In this document: positions 45,394 to 58,771 of the stretch, in pieces
Numbering within the stretch: the first letter of the stretch is position 1
Layout of the letters: each line of letters begins with the position of its first letter
From: Pseudomonas solani
GTDB lineage: Bacteria; Pseudomonadota; Gammaproteobacteria; Pseudomonadales; Pseudomonadaceae
DNA: 64,000 bases
Assembly (NCBI RefSeq): GCF_026072635.1
Contig: NZ_AP023081.1
Span: 714,501-778,500 of the forward strand
Direction of reading: 5' to 3'
Program-made: the position numbers and the translations under genes
Notes under the pieces: generated by a model
The model's database searches: none
What the model saw: the letters and a program-made list of their open reading frames with translations, nothing else
What the model was told of the DNA's origin: nothing

Positions 45394-45429
45394 AACGCGC
45401 GCCCGGCACTTTACCGGAGATTTGCCCGT

Positions 45430-46275
45430 TCAGGCAGTCTCGATCGGCGGAAAACTCTTGACCAGATCATCCAGCTGCTTGAGCTGGGCGAGGAACGGTT
45501 CCAGCTTGTCCAGGCGCAGGGCGCAGGGGCCGTCGCACTTGGCGTTGTCCGGATCCGGGTGCGCCTCCAGGAACAGGCCGGCCAGGCCCTGGCTCATGCC
45601 GGCCTTGGCCAGGTCGGTGACCTGGGCGCGGCGGCCACCGGCGGAGTCGGCGCGACCACCCGGCATCTGCAGGGCATGGGTGACGTCGAAGAACACCGGG
45701 TACTGGAACTGCTTCATGATGCCGAAGCCGAGCATGTCCACCACCAGGTTGTTGTACCCGAAGGAGGAACCGCGCTCGCAGAGGATCAGCTGGTCGTTAC
45801 CCGCCTCTTCGCATTTGGCCAGGATGTGTTTCATCTCCTGGGGCGCGAGGAACTGGGCTTTCTTGATGTTGATCACCGCACCGGTCTTCGCCATCGCCAC
45901 GACCAGGTCGGTCTGGCGGGAGAGGAAGGCCGGCAGCTGGATGATGTCGCAGACTTCGGCGACGGGCGCGGCCTGATGCGGCTCGTGCACGTCGGTGATG
46001 ATCGGCACGCCGAAGGTCTTCTTCACTTCCTCGAAGATCTTCAGGCCCTCTTCCAGGCCGGGGCCGCGGAAGGAGCTCACCGACGAGCGGTTGGCCTTGT
46101 CGAAGCTGGCCTTGAAGACGTAGGGGATACCGAGCTTGTCAGTGACCCTGACGTATTCCTCGCAGACCTTCAGTGCCAGGTCGCGGGACTCCAGCACGTT
46201 CATGCCGCCGAACAGCACGAAGGGCTTGTCGTTGGCGATCTCGATGTCACCGACGCGGATGATCTTCTGCGCCAT
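45430..46275 (-). CDS. kdsA: 3-deoxy-D-manno-octulosonate 8-phosphate synthase
   Basis: This 281-residue aldolase condenses PEP and arabinose 5-phosphate to KDO 8-phosphate for LPS. Motifs: VFKASFDKANRSS, TDVHEP, QLPAFLSRQTDLV, NIKKAQFLAP, CERGSSFGYNN, FLEAHPDPDNAKCDGP. It starts 3 bp after the pyrG stop, so both are in one transcript that also supplies CTP for KDO activation. Confidence 0.98.
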   Translation of the reverse strand: MAQKIIRVGDIEIANDKPFVLFGGMNVLESRDLALKVCEEYVRVTDKLGIPYVFKASFDKANRSSVSSFRGPGLEEGLKIFEEVKKTFGVPIITDVHEPHQAAPVAEVCDIIQLPAFLSRQTDLVVAMAKTGAVINIKKAQFLAPQEMKHILAKCEEAGNDQLILCERGSSFGYNNLVVDMLGFGIMKQFQYPVFFDVTHALQMPGGRADSAGGRRAQVTDLAKAGMSQGLAGLFLEAHPDPDNAKCDGPCALRLDKLEPFLAQLKQLDDLVKSFPPIETA

Positions 46276-46278
46276 GGG

Positions 46279-47910
46279 TCAGGCCTTCTTCGCTTTCTGC
46301 GCCAGGGCGGCGTTGACGAAGCCGCTGAACAGCGGGTGACCGTAACGCGGCGTGGAAGTGAACTCCGGGTGGAACTGGCAGGCGACGAACCAGGGATGAT
46401 CCGGAGCCTCGACCACTTCGACCAGGGCGCCGTCGCCGGAGCGACCGGTGATCTTCAGCCCCGCTTCGCGCAGTTGCGGCAGCAGGTTGTTGTTCACTTC
46501 GTAACGGTGGCGGTGGCGCTCGACGATCTCGTCCTTGCCGTAGCAGGCATGCACCAGGGAGCCGCTTTCCAGCTGGCAGGCCTGGGCGCCAAGGCGCATG
46601 GTGCCGCCCAGGTCGGACGCCTCGGTACGGATCTCGGTGGCACCGGTGGCATCTTCCCACTCGGTGATCAGGCCCACGACCGGGTGGCCGCTGGCCTTGT
46701 CGAATTCGGTGGAGTTGGCGTCGGTCCAGCCCAGCACGTTGCGGGCGAACTCGATGACCGCCACCTGCATGCCGAGGCAGATGCCCAGGTAGGGGATCTT
46801 GTTCTCGCGTGCGTATTTAACGGTGGTGATCTTGCCTTCCACGCCACGCAGGCCGAAACCGCCGGGAACCAGGATGGCGTCGACGCCTTCCAGCAGGCTG
46901 GTGCCCTGGTTCTCGATATCTTCGGAATCGATGTAGCGCAGGTTGACCTTGGTGCGGTTCTGGATGCCGGCGTGGCTCATCGCTTCGATCAGCGACTTGT
47001 ACGCGTCCAGCAGCTCCATGTACTTGCCGACCATGGCGATGGTGACGTCCTTCTCCGGGTTCAGCTTGGCATCGACGACGCGATCCCATTCGGAGAGGTC
47101 GGCACCGCCACACTGCAGGCCGAAGCGCTCGACGACGAAGTCGTCCAGGCCCTGAGCATGGAGCACGGAAGGAATCTTGTAGATGGTGTCGACGTCCTGC
47201 AGGGCGATGACCGCGCGCTCTTCCACGTTGGTGAACAGGGCGATCTTGCGACGCGAAGACAGGTCGACTTCATGGTCGGAGCGGCAGATCAGTACGTCGG
47301 GCTGCAGACCGATGGAGCGCAGTTCCTTCACCGAGTGCTGGGTCGGCTTGGTCTTGGTCTCGCCGGCAGTGGCGATGTAGGGGACCAGGGTCAGGTGCAT
47401 CAGCATGGCGCGCTTGGCGCCCACTTCCACGCGCAGTTGGCGGATGGCCTCGAGGAAGGGCTGGGACTCGATGTCACCCACGGTGCCGCCGATCTCGACC
47501 ATCGCGACGTCGGCATCGCCGGCGCCCTTGATGATGCGACGCTTGATCTCGTCGGTGATGTGCGGGATGACCTGGATGGTGGCGCCCAGGTAGTCACCAC
47601 GGCGCTCCTTGCGCAGCACGTCCTCGTAGACGCGGCCGGTGGTGAAGTTGTTGTTCTGGGTCATGGTGGTGCGCACGAAGCGCTCGTAGTGGCCCAGGTC
47701 GAGGTCGGTCTCTGCGCCGTCCTCGGTGACGAACACTTCACCGTGCTGGAAGGGGCTCATGGTGCCGGGATCGACGTTGATGTACGGATCCAGCTTGAGC
47801 ATGGTGACCTTCAGCCCCCGCGCTTCCAGAATGGCGGCCAAGGATGCCGAGGCGATGCCTTTCCCCAATGAAGAAACAACACCACCCGTGACGAAGATGT
47901 AGCGCGTCAT
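46279..47910 (-). CDS. pyrG: CTP synthase
   Basis: This 543-residue amidotransferase converts UTP to CTP with glutamine. The N-terminal synthase domain begins MTRYIFVTGGVVSSLGKGI. The C-terminal GATase domain has the Cys nucleophile in LGICLGMQV and the His-Glu in ACQFHPEF. The start at 47910 is the family start. It is followed by kdsA. Confidence 0.99.
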   Translation of the reverse strand: MTRYIFVTGGVVSSLGKGIASASLAAILEARGLKVTMLKLDPYINVDPGTMSPFQHGEVFVTEDGAETDLDLGHYERFVRTTMTQNNNFTTGRVYEDVLRKERRGDYLGATIQVIPHITDEIKRRIIKGAGDADVAMVEIGGTVGDIESQPFLEAIRQLRVEVGAKRAMLMHLTLVPYIATAGETKTKPTQHSVKELRSIGLQPDVLICRSDHEVDLSSRRKIALFTNVEERAVIALQDVDTIYKIPSVLHAQGLDDFVVERFGLQCGGADLSEWDRVVDAKLNPEKDVTIAMVGKYMELLDAYKSLIEAMSHAGIQNRTKVNLRYIDSEDIENQGTSLLEGVDAILVPGGFGLRGVEGKITTVKYARENKIPYLGICLGMQVAVIEFARNVLGWTDANSTEFDKASGHPVVGLITEWEDATGATEIRTEASDLGGTMRLGAQACQLESGSLVHACYGKDEIVERHRHRYEVNNNLLPQLREAGLKITGRSGDGALVEVVEAPDHPWFVACQFHPEFTSTPRYGHPLFSGFVNAALAQKAKKA

Positions 47911-48075
47911 GAAAAACCCTAGAAGTCTGCGTTTAGGCGGAAGGCCGCCGGGGAGAGCGAAGTAAGGCCGAAGCCTGCAATCTGGAACAGTGCCAAAACG
48001 GCAAACTCCCGCCGACTCCGAAGGAATCAGCAAGAGCTCTGTAAGACGGGAGCGTAGTCTACCGGAAAGACCCTT

Positions 48076-49416
48076 TCAGCTCAAACCTTGGTCATTCGTC
48101 GGCGGTGTCCAGCGCAGTCGCCAGCGCGCATCCGCAGGTCCGGCGAGGCCCGGGAGATTGGCCACGGCAAGCAGTTCACCGCCGCGGTAGAGCAGTGGCA
48201 GGCGCCCACGGACGAACGCCGGCAGGCCGCTCTCGTTGAGCAGGCGCTTGAGGTCGCGACGCCCGCGCCCCGCGACATCGAGCACTTCGCCGCCTTGGCG
48301 GTAGCGCACCTCGAGCGCGCCTTGCGGGGGCTCGCCGACAAGCTGCAACTGGCCGTTGCCGGGCAACTCCAGCACCTTGCCGGGCTCAGGCCACTGCCCG
48401 CCCGCCAACAGCCCCTGCTGCCAACTGCCGGGCAACCACCACAGCCGTCCGTCGGCGCGCCGCAGTTCTCCGCCCTCGAGTTTCCAGACCGGGCTGGCAC
48501 TGGAGCCGGCATCACGCAAGTCATCCCAGCCCGCCCAGTGCCCGCTGTCCGGCATCGCGGTGAACGCGTTGAGCCAGTGGCGCAGGGCATTGCGCTGCCG
48601 GGCCGGAGACAAGCCGATCAACGGCGCCAGCTCCAGGGACGGCAGCAGCAGCCAGGGGAAAGCGCTGTCGGTACGTGCCGCCTGCAAATCCAACTGCGCC
48701 AGTTCGCCGAGCAGCGCTTCGCCTTCGGCCAGATGCTCGGCACTGCGGGCGATACTCGACGACACCTGCGGCCAGCGCTCGGCAAGTGCCGGCATGATCC
48801 GTTGACGCAAGTAGTTGCGGGAGAATTCGGTGTCATCGTTGGACGGGTCCTCGACCCACTCCAGCCCCAGCTCACGCGCACAGGCTTCGAGTTCAGCGCG
48901 AGGCACCTGCAGCAGCGGCCGAAGCAGAACACCATCCCCCAGCACGCGACTGCCCGGCATACCCGCCAGGCCACGCACCCCTGCGCCACGCAGCAGGCGG
49001 AACAGCAGGGTTTCCGCCTGGTCGTCACGGTGCTGGGCACTCATCAGCACCTCCCCTGCCCCGAGCCGAGCGATGAAGGCGGCATAACGGGCATCGCGCG
49101 CAGCACGCTCCAGGCTGTTGCCCGGCGCCACCCGCACCCGCGCCACATCCAGCGGCACACCCAGCCCGTCGCATATGCGCTGGCAATGGGCAGGCCAGGC
49201 CTCTGCAGCGGGCTGCAGGCCGTGGTGAACATGGATGGCGGAGAGAGGTGGCAGGCGCTCGCGTTCGGCGAGGCGCACCAGGAGGTGCAGCAGGACGGTG
49301 GAATCCAGCCCTCCGGAGAAGGCCACCCGCCAGGCCGGTGCGTCACGCCAGGGGGCGACGGCAACCAACAGGAGGGATTCGAGCTTCAGGACGAGCGAGT
49401 GGCCGCTTGCGGTCAC
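48076..49416 (-). CDS. tilS: tRNA(Ile)-lysidine synthase
   Basis: This 446-residue ATP-dependent enzyme makes lysidine at C34 of tRNA-Ile(CAU). The PP-loop SGGLDST lies in the first 50 residues, with HVHHGLQ and HRDDQAETLLFRLLRG. C-terminal substrate-binding domains follow. A GTG at 49416 is preferred as start (GGGGA about 8 bp upstream, no overlap with accA). An ATG at 49449 would overlap accA by 14 bp and add 11 residues. Confidence 0.93.
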   Translation of the reverse strand: MTASGHSLVLKLESLLLVAVAPWRDAPAWRVAFSGGLDSTVLLHLLVRLAERERLPPLSAIHVHHGLQPAAEAWPAHCQRICDGLGVPLDVARVRVAPGNSLERAARDARYAAFIARLGAGEVLMSAQHRDDQAETLLFRLLRGAGVRGLAGMPGSRVLGDGVLLRPLLQVPRAELEACARELGLEWVEDPSNDDTEFSRNYLRQRIMPALAERWPQVSSSIARSAEHLAEGEALLGELAQLDLQAARTDSAFPWLLLPSLELAPLIGLSPARQRNALRHWLNAFTAMPDSGHWAGWDDLRDAGSSASPVWKLEGGELRRADGRLWWLPGSWQQGLLAGGQWPEPGKVLELPGNGQLQLVGEPPQGALEVRYRQGGEVLDVAGRGRRDLKRLLNESGLPAFVRGRLPLLYRGGELLAVANLPGLAGPADARWRLRWTPPTNDQGLS

Positions 49417-49435
49417 GCGCTCGTCCCCATGGCCG

Positions 49436-50386
49436 TCAGGCCACGCCATAGCTCATCAGGCGCTCGTAACGACGAGCCAGCAGGTCGTCGGTGTCGAGCT
49501 TCTTCAGGGCTTGCAGTTGCGAAGTGAGTTCTGCACGAATCGACGCGGCAGCTACGGCCGGTTCGCGATGGGCGCCACCCAGGGGTTCGCCGATCACCTT
49601 GTCGACGATGCCCAGGCCCTTGAGGCGCTCGGCGGTGATGCCCATCGCCTCGGCGGCATCTGGTGCCTTCTCGGCGGTTTTCCACAGGATGGACGCGCAG
49701 CCTTCCGGCGAGATCACCGAATAGGTGGAGTACTGCAGCATGTTCAGGCGGTCGCAGACGCCAATGGCCAGCGCACCACCGGAACCACCCTCACCGATGA
49801 CGGTGGCGATGATCGGGGTCTTCAGGCGCGCCATCACGCGCAGGTTCCAGGCGATGGCTTCGCTCTGGCCACGCTCTTCGGCATCGATGCCCGGGTACGC
49901 GCCGGGGGTGTCGATGAAGGTGAGGATCGGCATCTTGAAGCGTTCGGCCATTTCCATCAGGCGGCAGGCCTTGCGATAACCCTCGGGGCGCGGCATGCCG
50001 AAGTTGCGGCGTACCTTTTCGCGCACTTCACGGCCTTTCTGGTGGCCGATGATCATCACCGGCTGGTCGTCCAGGCGGGCAACGCCACCGACCAGGGCCG
50101 CGTCGTCGGAGAAGTGGCGATCGCCATGCAGCTCGTCGAACTCGGTGAAGATGTGCTCGATGTAATCGAGGGTGTAGGGGCGGCGCGGGTGGCGTGCCAA
50201 CTGGGCGATCTGCCAGCTGGTCAGGTTGCCGAAGATGCTTTCGGTGAGCGCGCTGCTCTTCTCCTGCAAGCGGGAGATTTCATCGGTGATGTTCAGCGCG
50301 TTGTCGTTGCCGACCAGGCGCAGCTCCTCGATCTTGGCTTGCAGGTCAGCGATCGGCTGTTCGAAATCCAGAAAATTCGGGTTCAT
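49436..50386 (-). CDS. accA: Acetyl-CoA carboxylase carboxyltransferase subunit alpha
   Basis: This 316-residue subunit pairs with AccD and carboxylates acetyl-CoA to malonyl-CoA, the first step in fatty acid synthesis. The sequence has the coiled N-terminal region, VMIIGHQKGREVREKVRRNFGMPRPEGYRKA, FIDTPGAYPGIDAEERGQSEAIA and GEGGSGGALAI. It lies between dnaE and tilS in the minus-strand run. Confidence 0.98.
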   Translation of the reverse strand: MNPNFLDFEQPIADLQAKIEELRLVGNDNALNITDEISRLQEKSSALTESIFGNLTSWQIAQLARHPRRPYTLDYIEHIFTEFDELHGDRHFSDDAALVGGVARLDDQPVMIIGHQKGREVREKVRRNFGMPRPEGYRKACRLMEMAERFKMPILTFIDTPGAYPGIDAEERGQSEAIAWNLRVMARLKTPIIATVIGEGGSGGALAIGVCDRLNMLQYSTYSVISPEGCASILWKTAEKAPDAAEAMGITAERLKGLGIVDKVIGEPLGGAHREPAVAAASIRAELTSQLQALKKLDTDDLLARRYERLMSYGVA

Positions 50387-50498
50387 AGGCTTCCGTCGTG
50401 CGCGTGGGGCCAGGCGGCTGGTTCCATTTGACGCCCTACCTTAAAGGAAGGGCGCGTGCGGGTCGAGAAAACGAGGGGCGACCGGGCGCCCCTTCGCT

Positions 50499-54023
<3,525 letters not shown>

Positions 54024-54164
54024 GGCGGTCCTATTCAAAACGCAAAAACGGCAAGGCCGGGATTGTACAGCGGAAGCGGCAGCAGGCTTCAAGTCGGAAA
54101 CGGCCGCTTGCCGGAACGTGCTCCGGCAGGCCGATCAAATGAGGATCAGGCGGGCTGACGAGCG

Positions 54165-54767
54165 TCAGTCGGCGCCTTCGATCACCGCCCGTACCGGCGC
54201 GAATGAGCGCCGGTGAATGGGCGTAGCGCCCAGGCGGCGCAAGGCTTCCAGATGCACGGGAGTGGGGTAACCCTTGTGCCCGCCCATGCCGTAGCCGGGG
54301 TACAGCGCGTCCAGTTCCTGCATCTCGCGGTCACGGCTGACCTTGGCCAGGATCGAGGCAGCGGCGATGGCCGGCACCTTGGCGTCGCCCTGGATCACCG
54401 GTGCGCTGGGCACGGCGAGCTTCGGGCAGCGGTTGCCGTCGATGAGCGCCAGTTTCGGGGTGATGCTCAGCCCTTCGACCGCACGCTGCATAGCCAGCAT
54501 GGTGGCGTGGAGGATATTCAGGCGATCGATCTCCTCCACCTCGGCGCGGGCAATGCACCAGGCCAGGGCCTTCTCGCGGATCTCGTCGAACAACGCCTCA
54601 CGGCGTGCCTCGGTGAGCTTCTTCGAATCATTGAGGCCAAGAATGGGGCGCGCGGGATCGAGGATCACCGCAGCGGTGACCACGGGGCCGCAAAGCGGGC
54701 CACGGCCCACCTCGTCGACGCCGGCAACCAGTTCTTCCACCAGGGCGAAATCCAGTCCGAGTTGCAT
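54165..54767 (-). CDS. rnhB: Ribonuclease HII
   Basis: This 200-residue nuclease removes ribonucleotides from DNA-RNA hybrids. Active-site Asp-Glu lie in VAGVDEVGRGPLCGPV; the other acids are in ALIDGN and AAASILAKVSRDREM. The start shares one base with the lpxB stop (TGATG), indicating translational coupling. Confidence 0.97.
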   Translation of the reverse strand: MQLGLDFALVEELVAGVDEVGRGPLCGPVVTAAVILDPARPILGLNDSKKLTEARREALFDEIREKALAWCIARAEVEEIDRLNILHATMLAMQRAVEGLSITPKLALIDGNRCPKLAVPSAPVIQGDAKVPAIAAASILAKVSRDREMQELDALYPGYGMGGHKGYPTPVHLEALRRLGATPIHRRSFAPVRAVIEGAD

Positions 54768-55900
54768 CAGCGGCTCCCTATCAGCTCGAGTACTGCACTG
54801 GCCGCTTCCTTGGAAGCGTCGAGGCGCAGAGTACGATGGATCACGTCGAAGCCCTCGGTCTGCACATCACCGCCATCGAGCAGCGGCACCAGCGTCTGCG
54901 CCAGCGCCTCCGCCGTGGCCGCGTCCTGCAGCAACTCGGGAACCAGCAGGCGCTGGGCCAGCAGGTTGGGCAGCGAAACATAGGGGCTTTTCACCAATCG
55001 CTTGAGGATGCGATAGGTCATGGGGGCAACCTTGTAGGCCACCACCATCGGGCGCTTGTACAGCAAGGCTTCCAGGGTCGCGGTACCCGATGCGATCAAC
55101 ACCGCGTCGCAGGCCGCCAGGGCCTGGTGCGAGCGGCCATCGAGCAGCGTCAGCGGCAGGTTCCGGCCCGCCAGCATCTGCTCCAGCTGCTGGCGTCGAG
55201 CGGGGCTGGCGCACGGCAGTACGAAGTGCAGGCCCGAACGCATGGAACGCATGCGCTCGGCAGCATCGAGGAACAGGCTGCCGAGCTTGCCCACCTCGCC
55301 GCCCCGGCTGCCGGGCATCAGCGCAACCAGCGACACATCCTCCGGGACGTCGATGGCCGCGCGGGCGGCGGCACGGTCGGCCTGCAACGGAATGGTGTCG
55401 GCGAGCGGGTGCCCGACGAAACGCACGGGCACCTGATGGGCCTCGTAGAACTGCGCCTCGAAGGGGAACAGGGTGAGCATCAGGTCGCAGCCTTCACGAA
55501 TCTTCAGCACGCGCTTCTGCCGCCAGGCCCACACGGAGGGGCTGACGTAATGCACGGTGCGAATGCCGGCGCGACGCAACTTGAGCTCGACGCCCAGGTT
55601 GAAGTCGGGGGCGTCAATACCGATGAAAACGTCCGGGCGTGCGTCGATCAGGGTGGCGATCAGCCGCTTGCGACGGCGCAGCAGCTCAGGCAGGCGGCCG
55701 AGTACCTCGACCAGCCCCATCACCGCGAGACGCTCCATGGGGAAATAGGAAACCAGCCCTTCGGCCTCCATCAACGGTCCACCGACGCCAATGAATTCGG
55801 CATCGGGGTGACGGGCTTTGAGGGCTTGCATGAGGCCGGAGCCGAGAATGTCGCCGGACGCCTCGCCGGCGACCAGCGCGATGCGCAATGGACGGGTCAT
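54767..55900 (-). CDS. lpxB: Lipid-A-disaccharide synthase
   Basis: This 377-residue glycosyltransferase (GT19) joins UDP-diacylglucosamine and lipid X to make the lipid A disaccharide at the membrane face. Motifs: VAGEASGDILGSGLM, FIGIDAPDFNLG, YVSPSVWAWRQKR, ASGTATLEALLYKRPMVVAYK. The start at 55900 is supported by orthologues. It lies between lpxA (4 bp apart) and rnhB. Confidence 0.97.
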   Translation of the reverse strand: MTRPLRIALVAGEASGDILGSGLMQALKARHPDAEFIGVGGPLMEAEGLVSYFPMERLAVMGLVEVLGRLPELLRRRKRLIATLIDARPDVFIGIDAPDFNLGVELKLRRAGIRTVHYVSPSVWAWRQKRVLKIREGCDLMLTLFPFEAQFYEAHQVPVRFVGHPLADTIPLQADRAAARAAIDVPEDVSLVALMPGSRGGEVGKLGSLFLDAAERMRSMRSGLHFVLPCASPARRQQLEQMLAGRNLPLTLLDGRSHQALAACDAVLIASGTATLEALLYKRPMVVAYKVAPMTYRILKRLVKSPYVSLPNLLAQRLLVPELLQDAATAEALAQTLVPLLDGGDVQTEGFDVIHRTLRLDASKEAASAVLELIGSR

Positions 55901-55904
55901 GGGC

Positions 55905-56681
55905 TCAGCGGGTGATGCCGCGGGTCGAGGACTGGATCGAGTCGCGGAACACCGCAACCTCGGGGAACTGTTCGGAGGATTCGGCCAGCTCGGCGAGCGC
56001 CTGCTCGACGGTCAGCCCCTGGCGGTAGACCACCTTGTAGGCACGGCGCAGGGCCTGGATCGCCTCGGCGGAGAAACCACGACGGCGCATGCCCTCGAAG
56101 TTCATGCTGCGCGCCTCGGCGGGGTTGCCGAACACGGTGACATAGGCCGGAACATCTTTGCCGATGGCGGTGCCCATGCCGGAGAAGCTGTGGGCGCCGA
56201 TGCGGCAGAACTGGTGGACCAGGGTGAAGCCGGAGAGGATCGCCCAGTCATCCACATGGACATGGCCCGCCAGCGCGGTGTTGTTGACCAGGATGCAATG
56301 ATTGGCGATCACGCTGTCGTGGCCGATGTGCACATAGGCCATCAGCAGGTTGTGGTCGCCAATGGTGGTTTCGGATCGGTCCTGCACGGTACCCCGGTGG
56401 ATGGTGACGCCTTCGCGGATCACATTGTGATCGCCGATCACCAGCCGGGTGGGCTCGCCCTTGTATTTCAGGTCGGGCGTGTCCTCGCCTACCGAAGAAA
56501 ACTGGTAGATGCGATTGTGCTTGCCGATGCGGGTCGGGCCCTTGATCACTACATGGGGGCCGACCACGCTACCCTCGCCGATTTCCACATCGGGTCCAAT
56601 GATCGACCAGGGGCCGACCTGGACGTCATCCGCCAGCCGAGCTGACGGATCGATGATGGCGCGAGGGTCGATCAAACTCAT
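55905..56681 (-). CDS. lpxA: UDP-N-acetylglucosamine acyltransferase LpxA
   Basis: This 258-residue left-handed beta-helix trimer adds the first 3-hydroxyacyl chain in lipid A synthesis. Hexapeptide repeats are visible from IDPSARLADDVQVGPWSIIG onward. The catalytic His lies in the HVHVDDWAILSG/NNTALAGH region. In P. aeruginosa the enzyme prefers 3-OH-C10. It overlaps fabZ by four bases. Confidence 0.97.
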   Translation of the reverse strand: MSLIDPRAIIDPSARLADDVQVGPWSIIGPDVEIGEGSVVGPHVVIKGPTRIGKHNRIYQFSSVGEDTPDLKYKGEPTRLVIGDHNVIREGVTIHRGTVQDRSETTIGDHNLLMAYVHIGHDSVIANHCILVNNTALAGHVHVDDWAILSGFTLVHQFCRIGAHSFSGMGTAIGKDVPAYVTVFGNPAEARSMNFEGMRRRGFSAEAIQALRRAYKVVYRQGLTVEQALAELAESSEQFPEVAVFRDSIQSSTRGITR

Positions 56682-57118
56682 AATTTGCGTTCCGCACAAA
56701 TGATTTCGGCCGAGCAGACTTCCTTGCCATCGACACTGGCCTGGCACTCGAACTTCCAGATGCTGCGCTTGACGCTGCGGAAGCTGGCTTCGAGGATCAG
56801 CTGGTCACCCGGCAGCACCGGCTGGCGGAAGCGCAGCTTGTCGGAGCCGACGAAGTAATACAGGGTGCCGTCGGCCGGCTTCACGTCGAGCATCTTGAAA
56901 CCGAGAATGCCGGCAGCCTGGGCCATCGCTTCGATGATCAGCACGCCCGGCATGATCGGGTGTTCGGGGAAGTGGCCGTTGAAGAATGGCTCGTTGATGC
57001 TGACATTCTTGTAGGCGCGAATGCGCTTGCCTTCGATATCCAGATCCACGACCCGATCCACCAGAAGGAAAGGGTAGCGGTGCGGCAGGTATTCGCGAAT
57101 CTCGTTGATGTCCATCAT
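56678..57118 (-). CDS. fabZ: 3-hydroxyacyl-[acyl-carrier-protein] dehydratase FabZ
   Basis: This 146-residue hot-dog-fold dehydratase makes trans-2-enoyl-ACP in fatty acid elongation. The catalytic His lies in FNGHFPEHPIMPGVL and the Glu in IEAMAQAAG. It competes with LpxA for 3-hydroxyacyl-ACP, which fits its place in this cluster. It overlaps lpxA by four bases. Confidence 0.98.
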   Translation of the reverse strand: MMDINEIREYLPHRYPFLLVDRVVDLDIEGKRIRAYKNVSINEPFFNGHFPEHPIMPGVLIIEAMAQAAGILGFKMLDVKPADGTLYYFVGSDKLRFRQPVLPGDQLILEASFRSVKRSIWKFECQASVDGKEVCSAEIICAERKL

Positions 57119-57164
57119 TTTCCTGGAGCCTTAAAAGGGGATTGGGGATGCGGCGCTGCGCGGG

Positions 57165-58223
57165 TCACGCATCAGATGAAGCATCCCCGCCCGGGGTCAC
57201 TGACGCCAGGCGCTTTTCCAGCTGTTGCAGACGACGCGCCATGTCATCCAACTGGCGAATCCTGGCTGCGCTCTTCTTCCAATCCGCCGCAGGTTGCATA
57301 GCGGTACCGGAGGAATAGGCACCAGGCTCGGTAATGGAACGGGTGACCATGGTCATGCCGGTGACGAACACGCCATCGCAGACCTCGATATGCCCGACCA
57401 TGCCGACGCCGCCTGCAATCATGCAGTTGCGGCCGATCTTGGTACTGCCCGAAATGCCCACGCAACCGGCCATAGCGGTGTTGTCACCGATCTGGACGTT
57501 GTGGGCGATCATGATCTGGTTGTCCAGTTTCACACCGTTGCCGATCAGGGTGTCGGCCAGGGCGCCACGGTCGATGGTGGTATTGGCACCCACCTCGACA
57601 TCGTCGCCCAGGGTGACGCCGCCGATCTGCGCGATCTTCTGCCAGACGCCCTTCTCGTTGGCGAAGCCGAAGCCCTCGCCACCGATCACCGCGCCCGACT
57701 GGATGACCACACGCTTACCGATGCGGACATCGTGGTAAAGCGTGACTCGCGGCGCCAGCCAGCCACCCTCGCCCACCACGCTGCGGGCACCGATGACGCT
57801 GTAGGCGCCAACGGTGACGCCCGCGCCAATCTGCGCACCGGACTCGATCACCGCGCCAGGCCCGATGCTCGCCGACGGATCGACGATGGCATCGGCCGCG
57901 ACTACCGCACTCGGATGGATACCGGCAGGGGAGACGGGTTTGGGATCGAACAGGTGGGAGAGCCGGGCGTAGGCCAGGTAGGGGTTGGGCACCAGAAGCG
58001 CGTCACCGGTGAAGCCTTCGGCATCGGCCGGGGTCAGCAGCACGGCGGCAGCGCGGGTATCGACGAGAAACTTGCGGTACTGCGGATTGGCCAGGAAGGT
58101 CAGCTGATCGGGGCCAGCGTCCTGCAGGGTGGCCAATCCGGAGACAACCCTTGCCTCGTCGCCACGCAAGGTGGCGTCGAGACGCTCGGCCAACTGGCCG
58201 AGGGTAAAGGTCGGGGCGGTCAT
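57165..58223 (-). CDS. lpxD: UDP-3-O-(3-hydroxyacyl)glucosamine N-acyltransferase LpxD
   Basis: This 352-residue beta-helix trimer adds the second acyl chain in lipid A synthesis. An N-terminal uridine-binding domain (LGQLAERLDATLRGD...) precedes hexapeptide repeats (HPSAVVAADAIVDPSASIG), with the catalytic His in IMIAHNVQIGDN and QIGG. Its start lies 1 bp after the skp stop and it ends 46 bp before fabZ. Confidence 0.97.
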   Translation of the reverse strand: MTAPTFTLGQLAERLDATLRGDEARVVSGLATLQDAGPDQLTFLANPQYRKFLVDTRAAAVLLTPADAEGFTGDALLVPNPYLAYARLSHLFDPKPVSPAGIHPSAVVAADAIVDPSASIGPGAVIESGAQIGAGVTVGAYSVIGARSVVGEGGWLAPRVTLYHDVRIGKRVVIQSGAVIGGEGFGFANEKGVWQKIAQIGGVTLGDDVEVGANTTIDRGALADTLIGNGVKLDNQIMIAHNVQIGDNTAMAGCVGISGSTKIGRNCMIAGGVGMVGHIEVCDGVFVTGMTMVTRSITEPGAYSSGTAMQPAADWKKSAARIRQLDDMARRLQQLEKRLASVTPGGDASSDA

Positions 58224-58224
58224 A

Positions 58225-58728
58225 TCAGCGCAGTTGGTTCATGCGCTCGATGACCTGGCGGGTGATGTCGTACTGAGGTTTGACATCGATCACCGCACCA
58301 CGCTCCAGCACCAGGTCGTAGCTGCCCTTCTTCAGGACTTCTTCGACGGCCTGGTCCAGCTTCGGCTTGAGCTGCTTGAGCATTTCGCGATCAGCCACGG
58401 CCTTGGCTTCGTTCAGTTCCTTGGACTGGAACTGGAAGTCACGGGCTTTCTGCTTGAATTCGAGCTCCAGGCGTTCACGCTCGGCCTGCTGCATCTTCTC
58501 GCCTTCCTTGACCAGGCGATCCTGAATGCGCTTGGCGTCGCTTTCCAGGGTCTTCAGCTTGGTCAGCTGCGGGCCGAACTTCTTCTCGGCATCAACGGCG
58601 TACTTCTTCGCCGAATCCGATTCGAGGAGCGCCATCTGATAGTTCAGTACCGCAACCTTCATCTCGGCAAAAGCCGGAGAGGCCATCAGGGCCGCGGCAA
58701 CCAGAACGATTTGAGTCAACTTACGCAC
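58225..58728 (-). CDS. skp: Periplasmic chaperone Skp (OmpH)
   Basis: This 167-residue periplasmic chaperone holds unfolded outer-membrane proteins for BamA. A signal peptide (MRKLTQIVLVAAALMASPAFA) is followed by a small core and a long coiled coil (about residues 55-120). The start is a GTG at 58728, with GGAG at 7 bp; the TTG-initiated frame upstream lacks support. The gene sits just downstream of bamA, its functional partner. Confidence 0.95.
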   Translation of the reverse strand: MRKLTQIVLVAAALMASPAFAEMKVAVLNYQMALLESDSAKKYAVDAEKKFGPQLTKLKTLESDAKRIQDRLVKEGEKMQQAERERLELEFKQKARDFQFQSKELNEAKAVADREMLKQLKPKLDQAVEEVLKKGSYDLVLERGAVIDVKPQYDITRQVIERMNQLR

Positions 58729-58771
58729 GATGCACTCCTGCAACAAACACTGTTGTCTTCTTGATCAGCAA

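Noticed and set aside
45355..47871. Long plus-strand open frame opposite kdsA and pyrG
   Set aside because: It crosses two real genes on the other strand and reads as a low-complexity Val/Gly/Asp-rich product.
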